DNA of 64,000 nt. It comes from Agrococcus lahaulensis DSM 17612 (GTDB lineage Bacteria; Actinomycetota; Actinomycetes; Actinomycetales; Microbacteriaceae). Below the pieces are notes generated by a model. It did not search any database, was not told the DNA's origin, and saw only the letters and a list, made by a program, of their open reading frames with translations. Numbering within the stretch: the first letter of the stretch is position 1; each line of letters starts with the position of its first letter. The DNA lies in NCBI RefSeq assembly GCF_000425105.1, contig NZ_AULD01000006.1, positions 310,001-374,000 of the forward strand, read 5' to 3'. The translations under genes were made by a program, and so were the position numbers. Of this stretch, positions 34,234-46,564 are shown piece after piece.

Positions 34234-36066
34234 TCAGCCCTCCGAGGCGTTCGTCTCGGTCGGGGTCCAGTCCCACACGTTCCAGAACACCGTCGGCGCG
34301 AGCGGCGACGAGTCGATGCCCGAGACGCGGTCGGAGAACGCGGTGACCTCGGGGAACTGGAAGATGGTGATGCCGAACGCGTCCTCGACGAGGATGCGGT
34401 CGATCTCCTTGAGCAGCTCCAGCTGGCGCTCCTCGTCGACGGTCACGTTGAGCTCCTGCACGACCGCGTCCATCTCGGGGTTCGAGTAGAACGACAGGTT
34501 GTTGATGCCGCCCGTCTCGAAGTTCGGGCCGACCGAGGCGACGCCGAGCGACGTCGACTGCCAGCCGAACAGCGAGGCGTCGTAGACGCCCGGAGCACCG
34601 AGGAGGCCGCCCCACTCGGGCGACGAGCAGTCGGTGACCGACCAGCCGGCCTGAGCGGCCGACTCGCGGATGAGCTCGAACTCCGACACGCGGCGCGGGT
34701 TCGTCGAGGCGAACAGGAGGCAGACCTCCGTGCCCTCGGCGAGACCGGCCTGCTCGCGCAGCGCCGTGGCCTGCTCGATGTCGACCTCGGCGTACATGTC
34801 GAGGATGCCCGACTCCTCGACCGACTCGTCGTAGCCGTTCGCGCCCGGGACGAAGACCGCGGAGTTGCGGACCGTGGCCTCGGGGTTGAGGGGCTTGATG
34901 AGGCGGTCGACGATCTCCTGGCGCGGGATCGTCATGAGGAACGACTGGCGAGCTTCGAGCGTCGAGAAGACGCCCGGGTTCTTCGACTGGTCGAACTGGA
35001 GGTCGACGTGCTCGTACGTCGCGCCCTCGCCGTAGTTGACCGTGATGCCATCGGTGCCCTCGAGGGCAGCGCGGACGTCAGGCGTCGCCTGCGGCTGGAT
35101 GACGTCGACGTCGCCGTTCTGGAGCGCCGTCACCGCCGCCATGGCGTCGGTGATGAAGCGGACCGTGATGGTCTCGACCTGCGGCTGGTGGTCGCCGACG
35201 TAGTTCTCGTTCGCCTGCAGGGTGATGTACTGGTCGGCGACGAAGTCGGTGATCTGGTACGGGCCGTTGGCGGTGAGCACCGACGTGTCGGACGGCATCT
35301 CCGTGAAGTTGAAGCCGGTGTTCCACTCTGCGGCGAGCTGGCCGATGACCTCGGTGTCCTCGTTCGCGATCGCGTCGAGGACGGCCTGCTTGGCCTCCAT
35401 GGCGTCCTCGATGCCGAGGGCGCGCTGCGCGATGACGTGAGCCGGCAGGCCCGCCTGGAACGCGAGCTCCCAGTCGACGTAGAAGTCGGAGTACGTCATG
35501 AGGATGCCGCGGCCGTCCTCGTTGACCTCCGGCGCCTCGCGGACGAGGCCGACGCCCGAGTCAGGCGTGGCGCCCGAGTCGAAGAAGACCGTGCCCTCGG
35601 GGAACTCGGTCGTGAACTCGCCGGTCTCCGGGTCCTGGAACTCGGCCGGGTCGAAGTCGGCCGTGTTGAACGCGCCCGAGAGGGCGGCCCAGTTGAGCAT
35701 CATGTCCGCGGCGTCGACCGGGACCTCGTCGCTCCACTGCACGTCCTCGTTGATCGTGTACTGCACCTGCAGCGGGTCCTCGGAGACCAGCTCGTAGGTG
35801 CCGAACGACTCGTCGCGCTGCAGCTCCGGGGTGTTGTCGTAGTAGTTGAACCCCGAGTAGGTCATGTAGTTGATGTTGTTGTTCGCCGTCGCGTTGCCGA
35901 ACGACGTGTTGCCGTTGGCCGAGTAGAACGGCTGGTTCCACGCGACGGTGATCGAGGTGCCCTCGACGATCTCCGCTCCCGGCGCCTGTGCAGGCGTGCA
36001 AGCGGAGAGGACGAGTGCTCCCGTTGCGAGCAGCACGCCGCCCGCAGCGAATCGCTTGATCCTCAA
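34234..36066 (-). CDS. peptide ABC transporter substrate-binding lipoprotein
   Basis: A 610-residue extracytoplasmic solute-binding protein family 5 member. The signal peptide ends with the lipobox LSAC near residue 22 (GGVLLATGALVLSACTP). The family pattern includes WSDEVPVDAADMMLNWAAL near 110 and ANGPYQITDFVADQYITLQ near 265. It delivers peptides to the permeases downstream. TTG is the start codon (TTGAGGATCAAG) with AGGAGG four bases upstream. Its closest relative here is the lipoprotein at 37068, sharing MEAKQxVLDAI and GPYxI/V segments. Confidence 0.93.
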   Translation of the reverse strand: MRIKRFAAGGVLLATGALVLSACTPAQAPGAEIVEGTSITVAWNQPFYSANGNTSFGNATANNNINYMTYSGFNYYDNTPELQRDESFGTYELVSEDPLQVQYTINEDVQWSDEVPVDAADMMLNWAALSGAFNTADFDPAEFQDPETGEFTTEFPEGTVFFDSGATPDSGVGLVREAPEVNEDGRGILMTYSDFYVDWELAFQAGLPAHVIAQRALGIEDAMEAKQAVLDAIANEDTEVIGQLAAEWNTGFNFTEMPSDTSVLTANGPYQITDFVADQYITLQANENYVGDHQPQVETITVRFITDAMAAVTALQNGDVDVIQPQATPDVRAALEGTDGITVNYGEGATYEHVDLQFDQSKNPGVFSTLEARQSFLMTIPRQEIVDRLIKPLNPEATVRNSAVFVPGANGYDESVEESGILDMYAEVDIEQATALREQAGLAEGTEVCLLFASTNPRRVSEFELIRESAAQAGWSVTDCSSPEWGGLLGAPGVYDASLFGWQSTSLGVASVGPNFETGGINNLSFYSNPEMDAVVQELNVTVDEERQLELLKEIDRILVEDAFGITIFQFPEVTAFSDRVSGIDSSPLAPTVFWNVWDWTPTETNASEG

Positions 36067-36126
36067 TGTTCCTCCTGTGCAAGGTGAGCGCGCGGCCAGG
36101 AAGCCGCAGTGCTCTGGATGAGTGCC

Positions 36127-36132
36127 ACCTTA
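36127..36132 (-). promoter_or_regulatory. possible -10 TAAGGT of the peptide transporter operon
   Basis: TAAGGT on the minus strand would give a leader of about 55 bases before the TTG start. No convincing -35 was found. Confidence 0.25.
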
Positions 36133-36271
36133 GGCCCCGCTCAAGCCCGCGCCGGCGCCGAACGCCGGATCGTTACCAACTCGACGCAGAATCGTGATCC
36201 TCGCGCGAGCCCCGCCCGCGGCGCTCGCATCGTGCGCGAGCGGCGCGCGCACGCCCGGTTCGTGCCGACCG

Positions 36272-36277
36272 TACGCT
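36272..36277 (+). promoter_or_regulatory. -10 hexamer TACGCT of the CPBP protease gene
   Basis: TACGCT ends six bases before the GTG at 36284, defining the start. Confidence 0.5.
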
Positions 36278-36283
36278 GAAGAG

Positions 36284-37063
36284 GTGACCGAGCCCATCCG
36301 CCCCGACGCGCCCTCGAGGCGGCGGCTGCAGTGGGAGCTCGCGATCGTGCTGCTGCTCTCGCTCGGCGGCAGCGCGCTGTGGTCGGTGCTGCAGTTCGCC
36401 GACGTGTCGACGCGCGAGGCGCCGATCGGCGAGCAGTCGGTCGCGCTCAACCCCGCCCGCTCGGATCGTGCGTGGCTCGACCTCGCCTACCAGCTCACCG
36501 GCATCGCGCTCGACCTCGTGCCGGTCGCGCTCGTGTGCTGGCTGCTGTGGCGCGCCCGGCCGCCGCGGCTCGGCGCGCTCGGCATCGACGGCACCCGCCC
36601 TGCCCGCGACGCGCTCTCGGGGCTCGCGCTCGTCGCCGTCATCGGCGTGCCGGGGCTCGCGCTCTACCTCGCGGGGCGCTCGCTCGGCATGACGGTGAAC
36701 GTCGTGCCCTCGCCGCTCGACGCGCACTGGTTCACCGTGCCGGTGCTGCTGCTGTCGGCGCTGCGCGCCGGGCTCACCGAGGAGGTCATCGTCGTCGGCT
36801 ACCTCTTCGAGCGGCTGCGGCGGCTCGGCTGGGGCACGTGGCCGATCATCGTCGCCGCGGCGCTGCTGCGCGGCGTCTACCACCTCTACCAAGGGCTGCC
36901 GGGGATGGTCGGCAACATCGCGATGGGGCTGCTGTTCGGCTGGCTCTACGCGCGCACGGGCAGGCTCGTGCCCCTCATCGTCGCGCACACGCTCATCGAC
37001 GTCGCCGTCTTCGTCGGGTACCCCTGGGCGTACGCGGCGCTGCCGGGGCTCTTCGCGAGCTGA
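36284..37063 (+). CDS. CPBP family intramembrane protease-like protein
   Basis: A 259-residue membrane protein with about eight hydrophobic helices. The CPBP core is seen: motif 1 GLTEEVIVVGYLFERL near residue 165 has the Glu pair but Val where many members have Arg (EExxxR). Motif 2 has His in GVYHLYQGLPG. Motif 3 is HTLIDVAV with His and Asp. Many actinobacterial CPBP proteins share the EEVxVVGY form. It may cleave membrane peptides or be non-catalytic. It lies between two peptide-binding lipoprotein genes on the other strand. Confidence 0.82.
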   Translation: MTEPIRPDAPSRRRLQWELAIVLLLSLGGSALWSVLQFADVSTREAPIGEQSVALNPARSDRAWLDLAYQLTGIALDLVPVALVCWLLWRARPPRLGALGIDGTRPARDALSGLALVAVIGVPGLALYLAGRSLGMTVNVVPSPLDAHWFTVPVLLLSALRAGLTEEVIVVGYLFERLRRLGWGTWPIIVAAALLRGVYHLYQGLPGMVGNIAMGLLFGWLYARTGRLVPLIVAHTLIDVAVFVGYPWAYAALPGLFAS

Positions 37064-37067
37064 CCTG

Positions 37068-38869
37068 TCAGGGGGCCCCACCCTGGTCGATGCCCCACTC
37101 CCACGCGTTCCAGGTGAGGGATGCGGGACCGGGCCTCGGCGAGACGCCCTGCACCTCGGCGGCGCTCACGGTGAGCATCGAGGGCTCGATGAACGGCAGC
37201 GCGAGCGCATCGGCGACGAGCGAGGCCTCGATCGCGAGGAGCGTCTCCTCGAGCGCCTCGGAGTCGCCGGTCGCGAGCGCCTCGTCGAGCAGGAGCTCGC
37301 GCTCGGGGTCGGCGAGCGCCGTGAGCCCGCCGTCGCGCCACCGCTCGACGACGGCCGCGGCGTCGGCGGGCGCGTCGACGCGGTGGAGCACCGCGTGCCA
37401 GTCTTGCTCCTCCAGCCCGGCGGCGAGGTCGTCGACGCCGCAGTCGACGACGGCCCAGCCCGCCTCGGCCGCTTGGGCCGCGAGCGCGGGCAGCGCCGCC
37501 GCGGCGAAGGCGTCCGCGCTGTCGTACCGCACGCAGATCGACGTGCCTGCCGCGATGCCCATCGAGTCGCGCTCCGCGATCGCGAGGTCGACGTCGCGCC
37601 CGCCGAAGGCCTGCGGGAAGCCAGCGTCCTCGAGCGCGTAGTCGTAGAGGCGCGTGCCCGGGAGGAACAGCAGCGCATCGACGCCGCTCGCCTCGGCGGC
37701 GCGCTCGCCGAGCGCGGCCTCGGCGAGGCCGCGGCGGTCGATCGAGTGGAGGAGGGACGCGCGCGCCTCGGTCGACTGCAGCGGCGCGCGATCCGTGCGG
37801 AGCGTGAGCTCCCACCGACTGCCGTCGCCGTGCTCGGCGAGCGTCGCGCCGTCGCGGTCGAGATCGCGCACCGCGGTGCGGTCGGCCTCGGTCGGCACGA
37901 CGGTCGCGACGTCGACCTCACCGGCCGCGAGCGCGGCGAGCGCGGCCGCGTCGTCGGCGACCGACCGCAGCGCGATGCGCTCGATCGCGGCGCCCTGCGC
38001 GCCGACGTAGCGGTCGTTCGCGACGAGCTCGACCCGGCCGTCCCTCACCTGCTCGACGCGGTACGGGCCCGACGAGACGAGCACGTCGGGATCGGAGGCG
38101 GCCGGGTCGATCGCGAGCGCCGTGCTCCACGCTGCCGCGAGCGGCGCGAGCGCGAGCGGGTCGGCGCGGTCGATCGCGTCGAGCACGCGCTGCTTCGCCT
38201 CCATCGGGTCGCTCACCCCGAACACGCGCTGCCCGAGCACGTGCGCGGGCACCGCGACCGGTAGCGCCGTGCGCCAGTCGGGCACGGGCTGCTCGAAGGC
38301 GACGTCGATCGAGCGCGCCCAGTCGTCGCGCACGGGCCGCTCGCTCGCGAGCGCCATGCCGCCGGGATCGGCGACGTCGAACCACACCTCGCTCGCGCCG
38401 AGCTCGATCGAGCCGTCCGGCGCGCGGCGCTCCTCGACCTCGAGGCCGTCGGTCGAGAGCGCGTTGGACGTCGCCGCCCACGCGAGCATGAGGTCGGCCG
38501 CGTCGAGCGGCACGCCGTCCGACCAGCGCACGCCGTCGGCGACGTCGTAGCGCACGGCGAAGCCCGCGCCATCGACGACGGTCGCGGTGCCGAACGAGGG
38601 GTCGGCGCGGTGCTCGCCGTCCGCATCCACCACGAAGAACGCGCCGCGCGTCATCGCCGCGACGTCGCGGTTGCCCTCGGTCGCGCCGCGCGTGCTCGAG
38701 GCGTTCGCATCGGTGAGCTCGCCGCTCCACGCGACCTCGACGCTCGTGCCGGGCTGCACGCGCGGCGTGACATCGGGGCCGCACGCGCTGAGCGCGAGCG
38801 CGGCGATCGCCGCCACGGCCGTCGCGACGACGGTCCGGGCGGCGATCGGGCGGCGACCGCGGGCCGGCA

Positions 38870-38870
<1 letters not shown>
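37068..38870 (-). CDS. peptide-binding lipoprotein (SBP family 5), last gene of the glycine-riboswitch operon
   Basis: A 600-residue family 5 solute-binding lipoprotein. The lipobox is LSAC (AAIAALALSACGPD) near residue 30. It shares the family order with the protein at 34234: WSDGVPLDAADLMLAWA, SDPMEAKQRVLDAI, SSGPYRVEQV, and ends NAWEWGID. No permease or ATPase follows. Its ATG overlaps the gcvP stop (TGATG), so it is translated with glycine cleavage genes. It may feed the nearby peptide importer or act as a sensor. The 3' end is four bases from the CPBP gene. Confidence 0.87.
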
Positions 38871-41712
<2,842 letters not shown>

Positions 41713-41713
<1 letters not shown>

Positions 41714-42072
41714 CAGGCGGTGAGCTCTCGGTAGGCGGCCTCGTCGAGCAGCTCGGGCTCCTCGGTGAAGCGCACCTTGACGAGCCAGCCGGCGCCCTCC
41801 GCGGCGGAGTTGACGAGCGTCGGGTCGCCCGCGACCTCGTCGTTGACCTCGACGACCTCGCCGGCGGCGGGCACGATGAGCTCGCCGACCGACTTCGTCG
41901 ACTCGATCTCACCGATCGCCTCGCCCGCCGCGAACGAGCGGCCGACGCCCGGCAGGTCGACGAACACGACGTCGCCGAGCGCCGACTGGGCGTAGTCGGT
42001 GATGCCGATCGTGGCGACGTCGCCCTCGATGCGGATCCACTCGTGGTCGGCGGTGTACTTGGTCTCGCTCAT
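41713..42072 (-). CDS. gcvH: glycine cleavage system H protein
   Basis: A 119-residue lipoyl carrier. The lipoylated Lys lies in [16 protein letters not shown] near residue 62. The fold starts [25 protein letters not shown], as in GcvH. It shuttles intermediates between GcvP, GcvT and lipoamide dehydrogenase. It starts three bases after gcvT ends. Confidence 0.97.
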
Positions 42073-42075
42073 GGT

Positions 42076-43197
42076 TCAGGCCTCTCGCTTGTAGAACGGC
42101 AGCTGGGCGACGGTCGCGGGCAGCTGCGTGCCGCGGACGTCGACGGTGAGGGCGTCGGAACCGGCGGACGCCGGCTCGACGAGGGCCATCGCGATCGGAT
42201 GACCGAGGGTCGGCGACAGGGCGCCGCTCGTGACGCGGCCGACCGGCCGTCCGTCGTCGAGCACGGGGTAGCCGGCGCGCGGCGCGCGGCGGCCCTCGGC
42301 GGTGAGCGCGACGAGCACGGGCGCGTCGTCCGCAGGGCCCGCCTCGACAGCCGCCCGGCCGACGAAGTCGCCCTTGGTCTTGAGCGCCACGACCCGGCCG
42401 AGCCCCACTTGCGCAGGCAGCACGTCGAGCGAGAGCTCGTTGCCGTAGAGCGGCATGCCCGCCTCGAGGCGCAGCGTGTCGCGCGCGGCGAGCCCGCACA
42501 GCGCGAGGCCGTGCTCCTCGCCCGCGAGCACGATCGCGCGCCACAGCGACTCCGTCGCGTGCGCGGCGATGTAGAGCTCGAAGCCGTCCTCGCCGGTGTA
42601 GCCCGTGCGGGCGACGAGCACGTCCTCCCCCTCGAACACCGCGGGGAGCGCGCGGTAGTAGCGCAGGCCCTCGAGCGGCTCCGACTCGAGCCCGATCGCG
42701 CCGACGATCGCGGCGGCAACGGGGCCCTGCACCGCGACGAGGCCCGTCTGCTCGGTCTCGTCGACGACGCTCGCGTCGAAGCCCGCGACCCGAGCGGAGA
42801 GGGCGTCGAGAACGGCGTGCCGGTTCGAGGCGTTCGCGACCACGAGGTACTCGGGCGCTGCGCCCGACTCGTCGACCCGGTAGACGATGAGGTCGTCGAC
42901 GATGCCGCCGTGCTCGGCGAGCAGGAGCGAGTACTTCGCCTGCCACGGCTCGATCGCGGAGATGCGGCCGGCGAGCGCGTGGTCGAGGAACGCGCCGGCG
43001 TCCGGCCCGCTCACGCGCAGCTCGGCCATGTGGCTGAGGTCGAAGAGGCCCGCGCGCTCGCGCACCGCCTGGTGCTCGGCGAGGTCGGAACCGTAGCGAA
43101 CGGGCATCTGCCAGCCGGCGAAGTCGATGAGCTGGGCCCCCGCCTCCCCGTGCACGTGCAGGAGCGGCGAGGCCGGCTGCGGAGCGTCTGCGGTCAT
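42076..43197 (-). CDS. gcvT: glycine cleavage system aminomethyltransferase, T protein
   Basis: A 373-residue tetrahydrofolate-dependent enzyme that releases ammonia and forms methylene-THF. Motifs include IDFAGWQMPVRYGSDLAEHQAVRE near residue 25, LFDLSHMAELRV and ARTGYTGEDGFELY near 195. The ATG at 43197 is preceded by GGGAGGA three bases upstream. The upstream region carries a glycine riboswitch, so expression likely rises with glycine. Confidence 0.96.
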   Translation of the reverse strand: MTADAPQPASPLLHVHGEAGAQLIDFAGWQMPVRYGSDLAEHQAVRERAGLFDLSHMAELRVSGPDAGAFLDHALAGRISAIEPWQAKYSLLLAEHGGIVDDLIVYRVDESGAAPEYLVVANASNRHAVLDALSARVAGFDASVVDETEQTGLVAVQGPVAAAIVGAIGLESEPLEGLRYYRALPAVFEGEDVLVARTGYTGEDGFELYIAAHATESLWRAIVLAGEEHGLALCGLAARDTLRLEAGMPLYGNELSLDVLPAQVGLGRVVALKTKGDFVGRAAVEAGPADDAPVLVALTAEGRRAPRAGYPVLDDGRPVGRVTSGALSPTLGHPIAMALVEPASAGSDALTVDVRGTQLPATVAQLPFYKREA

Positions 43198-43260
43198 GAG
43201 TCCTCCCGTGTCTGGACTCCCCCACTGTCGCGATCGTCGCCGATCGCTCCAGAGCGGCCT
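43198..43260 (-). promoter_or_regulatory. expression platform of the glycine riboswitch
   Basis: Between aptamer and gcvT, minus-strand TCTGGA (43253-43248) pairs with TCCAGA (43216-43211), enclosing a 7-bp hairpin GCGATCG/CGATCGC (43247-43230). GGGAGGA lies just after and could be masked or exposed by refolding. Confidence 0.5.
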
Positions 43261-43261
43261 G

Positions 43262-43340
43262 CCCGTGCGGTTCGAGGACCTGAGAGTTTGGCGGGGAGGC
43301 TTGCTCCTTCGGTGCCCCCGGAGGGGCTCTCCCGCACGGG
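43262..43340 (-). promoter_or_regulatory. glycine riboswitch aptamer
   Basis: Read on the minus strand, the conserved core is complete: GGGAGAG (43333-43327), GGCACCGAAGGAGCAA (43316-43301) and AACTCTCAGG (43288-43279). P1 is a perfect 9-bp stem CCCGTGCGG (43340-43332) with CCGCACGGG (43270-43262). Only one aptamer is present rather than a tandem pair. It precedes gcvT and matches known glycine riboswitch family consensus, which turn on glycine cleavage genes when glycine is high. Confidence 0.93.
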
Positions 43341-43373
43341 TGTGCAGCGGCCGGCTGTGCGTTGCTGGACCCG

Positions 43374-43379
43374 ATCCTA
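43374..43379 (-). promoter_or_regulatory. -10 hexamer TAGGAT of the gcv operon, containing the mrpG stop codon
   Basis: TAGGAT on the minus strand begins with the TAG stop of mrpG (43379-43377). Transcription would start near 43367, leaving about 170 bases that hold the glycine riboswitch. Confidence 0.5.
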
Positions 43380-43751
43380 TCGGTTCCCCGCGTCCCCGTC
43401 GCGATCGTCGCGGTCCTCGACCTCCCGCTCGCGGTCCTCGACCACGAGGTCGGCCCGATACTGCCCCGTGCGGTAGGCCGCCTTGGCCATCACCTGCGTC
43501 GCGACGGGCGAGGTGACGAGCTGCAGGCATGCCGCGACGGCGAGCATCGCCGTCGCGCTCCCGTCGCGCAGCACGAGCGAGAGGCCGACGCACAGCATGA
43601 GGAAGCCGAGCGTCTGCGGCTTCGAGCCCGCGTGCATGCGATTGAGCACGTCGGGCAGCCGCACGAGACCGATCGCCGCCGTGAGGGTGAACGAGGCGCC
43701 GATGAGGATCAGCACGGAGCCGATGACGTCGAGCACGGATTCCAGGCTCAC
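43377..43751 (-). CDS. mnhG: Mrp Na+/H+ antiporter subunit G
   Basis: A 124-residue membrane subunit with three helices (VIGSVLILIGASFTLTAAIGLV at the start) and the family loop RLPDVLNRMHAGSKPQTLGF. The tail after about residue 100 is charged (EDREREVEDRDDRD). It is the last gene of the mrp cluster. Start GTG overlaps the mrpF stop by four bases. Its TAG stop is the start of the next promoter's -10. Confidence 0.93.
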   Translation of the reverse strand: MSLESVLDVIGSVLILIGASFTLTAAIGLVRLPDVLNRMHAGSKPQTLGFLMLCVGLSLVLRDGSATAMLAVAACLQLVTSPVATQVMAKAAYRTGQYRADLVVEDREREVEDRDDRDGDAGNR

Positions 43752-44083
43752 TCGCGGTCCTCGCTTCCAGGTCCGTCGCCCTCGATGCCCGCGGTGCGGT
43801 CCTCCTCGGGAGCGCTGCCGACGACGCCCTCCCGACCCGCCACGAAGCGCGCCATCGAGACGGTGCCGACGAACGCGAGCAGCGAGACGACGAGGATGAC
43901 GGGGATCGTGAAGGGCTGGTGGTTGATGGCCGCCTCGACCGCGAGGCCGCCCGCGACGGTCGTGATGAGCACGTCGGTCGCGACGACGCGGTCGCTCGGG
44001 CCCGGCCCGCGCACGATGCGCACGAGCGTGAGCGCGGCGGCCGCGACGAGCATGACGCCCGCGATGACGAGCACGACCTCCAT
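43748..44083 (-). CDS. mnhF: Mrp Na+/H+ antiporter subunit F
   Basis: A 111-residue membrane subunit. Helices include VVLVIAGVMLVAAAALTLVRIV, and the family motif GPGPSDRVVATDVLITTVAGG is near residue 28. A final helix reads FTIPVILVVSLLAFVGTVSMARFVAGRE. The acidic tail is short. Start ATG overlaps the mrpE stop (TGATG). Confidence 0.93.
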   Translation of the reverse strand: MEVVLVIAGVMLVAAAALTLVRIVRGPGPSDRVVATDVLITTVAGGLAVEAAINHQPFTIPVILVVSLLAFVGTVSMARFVAGREGVVGSAPEEDRTAGIEGDGPGSEDRE

Positions 44084-44613
44084 CAGTCCTCCTCCAGCAG
44101 CGCGCGGTCCTCGCGCGTGCCGAACGCGCGCAGCACCGTCGCCTCGGTCGAGCGCACGTTCGCGCGCGCCCGCTCGATCGCCTCGTCGCTCGAGGCGTCG
44201 AAGACGTGCACGAGCAGCCACCCGTCGCCGGCGTCGACGGCGACGGATCCGGGCACGAGCGTCACGAGCTCCGCCGTGATGACGGTGATGAAGATCGAGT
44301 CGCTGCGCAGCGGCACGCGGATGATCGCGTTGCGCGTCGGCCGCCAGAACGCGAGCACCTTCACGGCGACCTGGAACGAGGAGACGATGAGGCCGCGGAG
44401 CGTGACGAGCACGAGCCGCAGGAATCCGATCGGCTGGAAGGACTCCATCTCGGGCACGTCGGGCAGCGGGAAGATCACCTGGATGAGCAGCGCGATGCCG
44501 AGTCCCCACACGGCGGCCCCGACGGAGAGCTCGCCCCACAGCATCATCCAGATGAGGGCGAGGCAGATCGTCGCGGCGAGCGAGACGCGGTAGCGCAGCG
44601 GCGGGCGGTTCAC
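44083..44613 (-). CDS. mnhE: Mrp Na+/H+ antiporter subunit E
   Basis: A 176-residue subunit. Two N-terminal helices (SLAATICLALIWMMLWGELSV and AAVWGLGIALLIQVIFPL) precede the cytoplasmic part with FWRPTRNAIIRVPLRSDS and ITAELVTLVPGSVAVDAG, the signature of MnhE. Start GTG overlaps the mrpD stop by four bases. Confidence 0.93.
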   Translation of the reverse strand: MNRPPLRYRVSLAATICLALIWMMLWGELSVGAAVWGLGIALLIQVIFPLPDVPEMESFQPIGFLRLVLVTLRGLIVSSFQVAVKVLAFWRPTRNAIIRVPLRSDSIFITVITAELVTLVPGSVAVDAGDGWLLVHVFDASSDEAIERARANVRSTEATVLRAFGTREDRALLEED

Positions 44614-46118
44614 GGCATCGCCTCCTCGACCGCGACGCCGTACGCGCCGCCCTCGATGTCGACGGACGCGCGCTGGGCGAACTCCGAGAGCGGACCGGCG
44701 AGGACGGTGAGCGAGACGGTGATGCCGACGAGCGCGGACGCCGCGACGACCCAGATGCGCGGCAGCACGCGCAGCGAGTGCACCCGGTCATCATCCTCGC
44801 CGCGATCCTGCCAGAAGGCCCGCTGCCAGACGCGGATGACGGCGATGAGCGTGAGCACGCTCGTCGCGACGCCGGCGACGACCGCGGCGATCGACAGCGG
44901 CGACGGCACGGCGAGGGCCGCGTCGAGCAGGGCGACCTTGCCCAGGAAGCCAGAGAAGGGCGGGATGCCGCCGAGGTTGAGCGCCGGGACGAGGTAGAGC
45001 GCCGCGAGCAGCGGGACGGACGCGAGCCCGCCGAGGCGCGCGAGGCTCGTGGAGCCGCCGACGCGCTCGATGAGGCCGACGACGATGAACAGGGCCGTCT
45101 GCACGAGGATGTGGTGGACGATGTAGAAGATGGCGCCGGCGATTCCCTGCTCGGTGCCGAGCGCGACGCCGAGCAGCATGTAGCCGATGTGGCTCACGAG
45201 CGTGAACGAGAGCAATCGCTTGATCTCGCCTTGCGCGAGCGCCCCGAGGATGCCGAGCACGAGCGTGAGGATGGCCACGACGAGCAGCAGCTCCGTGAGC
45301 GGGCTCTCGGGGAAGAGCAGCGTCTGCAGCCGGATGATCGCGTAGACGCCCACCTTCGTGAGCAGTCCGGCGAAGACCGCCGTGACGCTCGCGGGCGCCG
45401 TCGGGTAGGAGTCGGGCAGCCACGCCTGCAGCGGGAAGACGGCGGCCTTGATGCCGAACACCACGAGCAGCAGCAGCTGGATCGTGAGCTGGAGCCCCGG
45501 GTCGAGGGCCGCGAACCGCTCGGGCAGCTGCGCGAAGCTCACCGTGCCCGTCGCGCCGTAGACGAGCGCGAGCGCGAGCAGGAAGAGCGTCGACGAGATG
45601 ACGCTCACGACGACGTACGTGCTGCCGGCGCGCACGCGCTCCTTCGTCGCTCCGAGCATGATGAGCACGTACGACGAGAACAGCAGCATCTCGAAGCCGA
45701 CGAAGAGGTTGAAGAGGTCGCCGGCGAGGAACGCGTTCGCGACGCCGGCCGTCAGCACGAGGAACGTGGGGTGGAAGACCGACACGGGCGCGCCGTCGGC
45801 GCTGTCGGCGATGTCGCGGCGCGAGGGGAAGATGACGACGATCGCGGTGACGATGCTCGACACGAGCACGAGCAGCGACGAGAGGCGGTCGGCGACGAGG
45901 ACGATGCCGAGCCCCTCCGGCCACGCCCCGACCCACAGCACGATCGGGCCCTGCGCATCCGCCGCGAGGCACAGGATGAGCGCGAGCACCGCCACGATGC
46001 CGAGCGTCGTGCCCGAGACGACGCGCTGCCACGCAGGGTGCCGTGCGAGCGCGAGCGTGATGCCCGCCGCGAGCAGCGGCAGGAGCACCGGGATGGGGAC
46101 GAGGTTCGAGAGCTCCAT
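44610..46118 (-). CDS. mnhD: Mrp Na+/H+ antiporter subunit D
   Basis: A 502-residue membrane subunit related to complex I NuoM/N. About fourteen helices; conserved stretch VVFGIKAAVFPLQAWLPDSYPTAP near residue 225 holds the Lys used in proton movement, and a Glu in FVGFEMLLFSSYVLI lies near 130. It is co-translated with C and E (overlaps TGATG and GTGA). Confidence 0.95.
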   Translation of the reverse strand: MELSNLVPIPVLLPLLAAGITLALARHPAWQRVVSGTTLGIVAVLALILCLAADAQGPIVLWVGAWPEGLGIVLVADRLSSLLVLVSSIVTAIVVIFPSRRDIADSADGAPVSVFHPTFLVLTAGVANAFLAGDLFNLFVGFEMLLFSSYVLIMLGATKERVRAGSTYVVVSVISSTLFLLALALVYGATGTVSFAQLPERFAALDPGLQLTIQLLLLVVFGIKAAVFPLQAWLPDSYPTAPASVTAVFAGLLTKVGVYAIIRLQTLLFPESPLTELLLVVAILTLVLGILGALAQGEIKRLLSFTLVSHIGYMLLGVALGTEQGIAGAIFYIVHHILVQTALFIVVGLIERVGGSTSLARLGGLASVPLLAALYLVPALNLGGIPPFSGFLGKVALLDAALAVPSPLSIAAVVAGVATSVLTLIAVIRVWQRAFWQDRGEDDDRVHSLRVLPRIWVVAASALVGITVSLTVLAGPLSEFAQRASVDIEGGAYGVAVEEAMP

Positions 46119-46564
46119 CAGCCGCCGGCCCTCTCGCCGCGGCCGCCGGACTCGGTGTCGGGCTGCTCCTCGGGCGTGAGCTCGACGTATGCCTCGCTCG
46201 AGAGGTCGGCCTCGGCGCGACGCCGAACGATGGCGTCCTCGACGTCGTCGGCGACCTCGTCATGGCCCTCGAGCTGGAAGGAGCGGTACGACATGGCCAG
46301 CAGGAACGCGCTCGTCGCGAGCGAGATGACGATCGCGGTGAGCACCATGGCCTGCGGGAGGGGATCGGAGATCTCGTCCTCGGGCGTGCCGACGATGGGG
46401 CCGAGGCCCGCCGGTCCCGCCGCGACGAGGAAGAGCAGGTTGACGCCGTTGCCCGCGAGCATGACGCCCGCGAGGATGCGCATGAGGCTGCGCTCGAGCA
46501 GCAGGTAGGTGCCGGCGGCGATGAGCACGCCGCCGGCCACGGCGAGGGCGAGGGACGGGGTCAC
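46118..46564 (-). CDS. mnhC: Mrp Na+/H+ antiporter subunit C
   Basis: A 148-residue subunit related to NuoK. Three helices ([60 protein letters not shown]) with the usual NGVNLL motif. A hydrophilic acidic tail of about 40 residues follows ([18 protein letters not shown]). Start GTG overlaps the mrpA stop. Confidence 0.93.
   Translation of the reverse strand: MTPSLALAVAGGVLIAAGTYLLLERSLMRILAGVMLAGNGVNLLFLVAAGPAGLGPIVGTPEDEISDPLPQAMVLTAIVISLATSAFLLAMSYRSFQLEGHDEVADDVEDAIVRRRAEADLSSEAYVELTPEEQPDTESGGRGERAGG

Noticed and set aside
36067-36132. Structured regulatory leader closed by AAGGTG and CACCTT
   Set aside because: The AAGGTG arm overlaps the predicted -10 hexamer and would not be in the transcript.
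43341-43376. Second glycine aptamer
   Set aside because: The 36 bases upstream of P1 contain none of the conserved aptamer segments, so a single aptamer is called.
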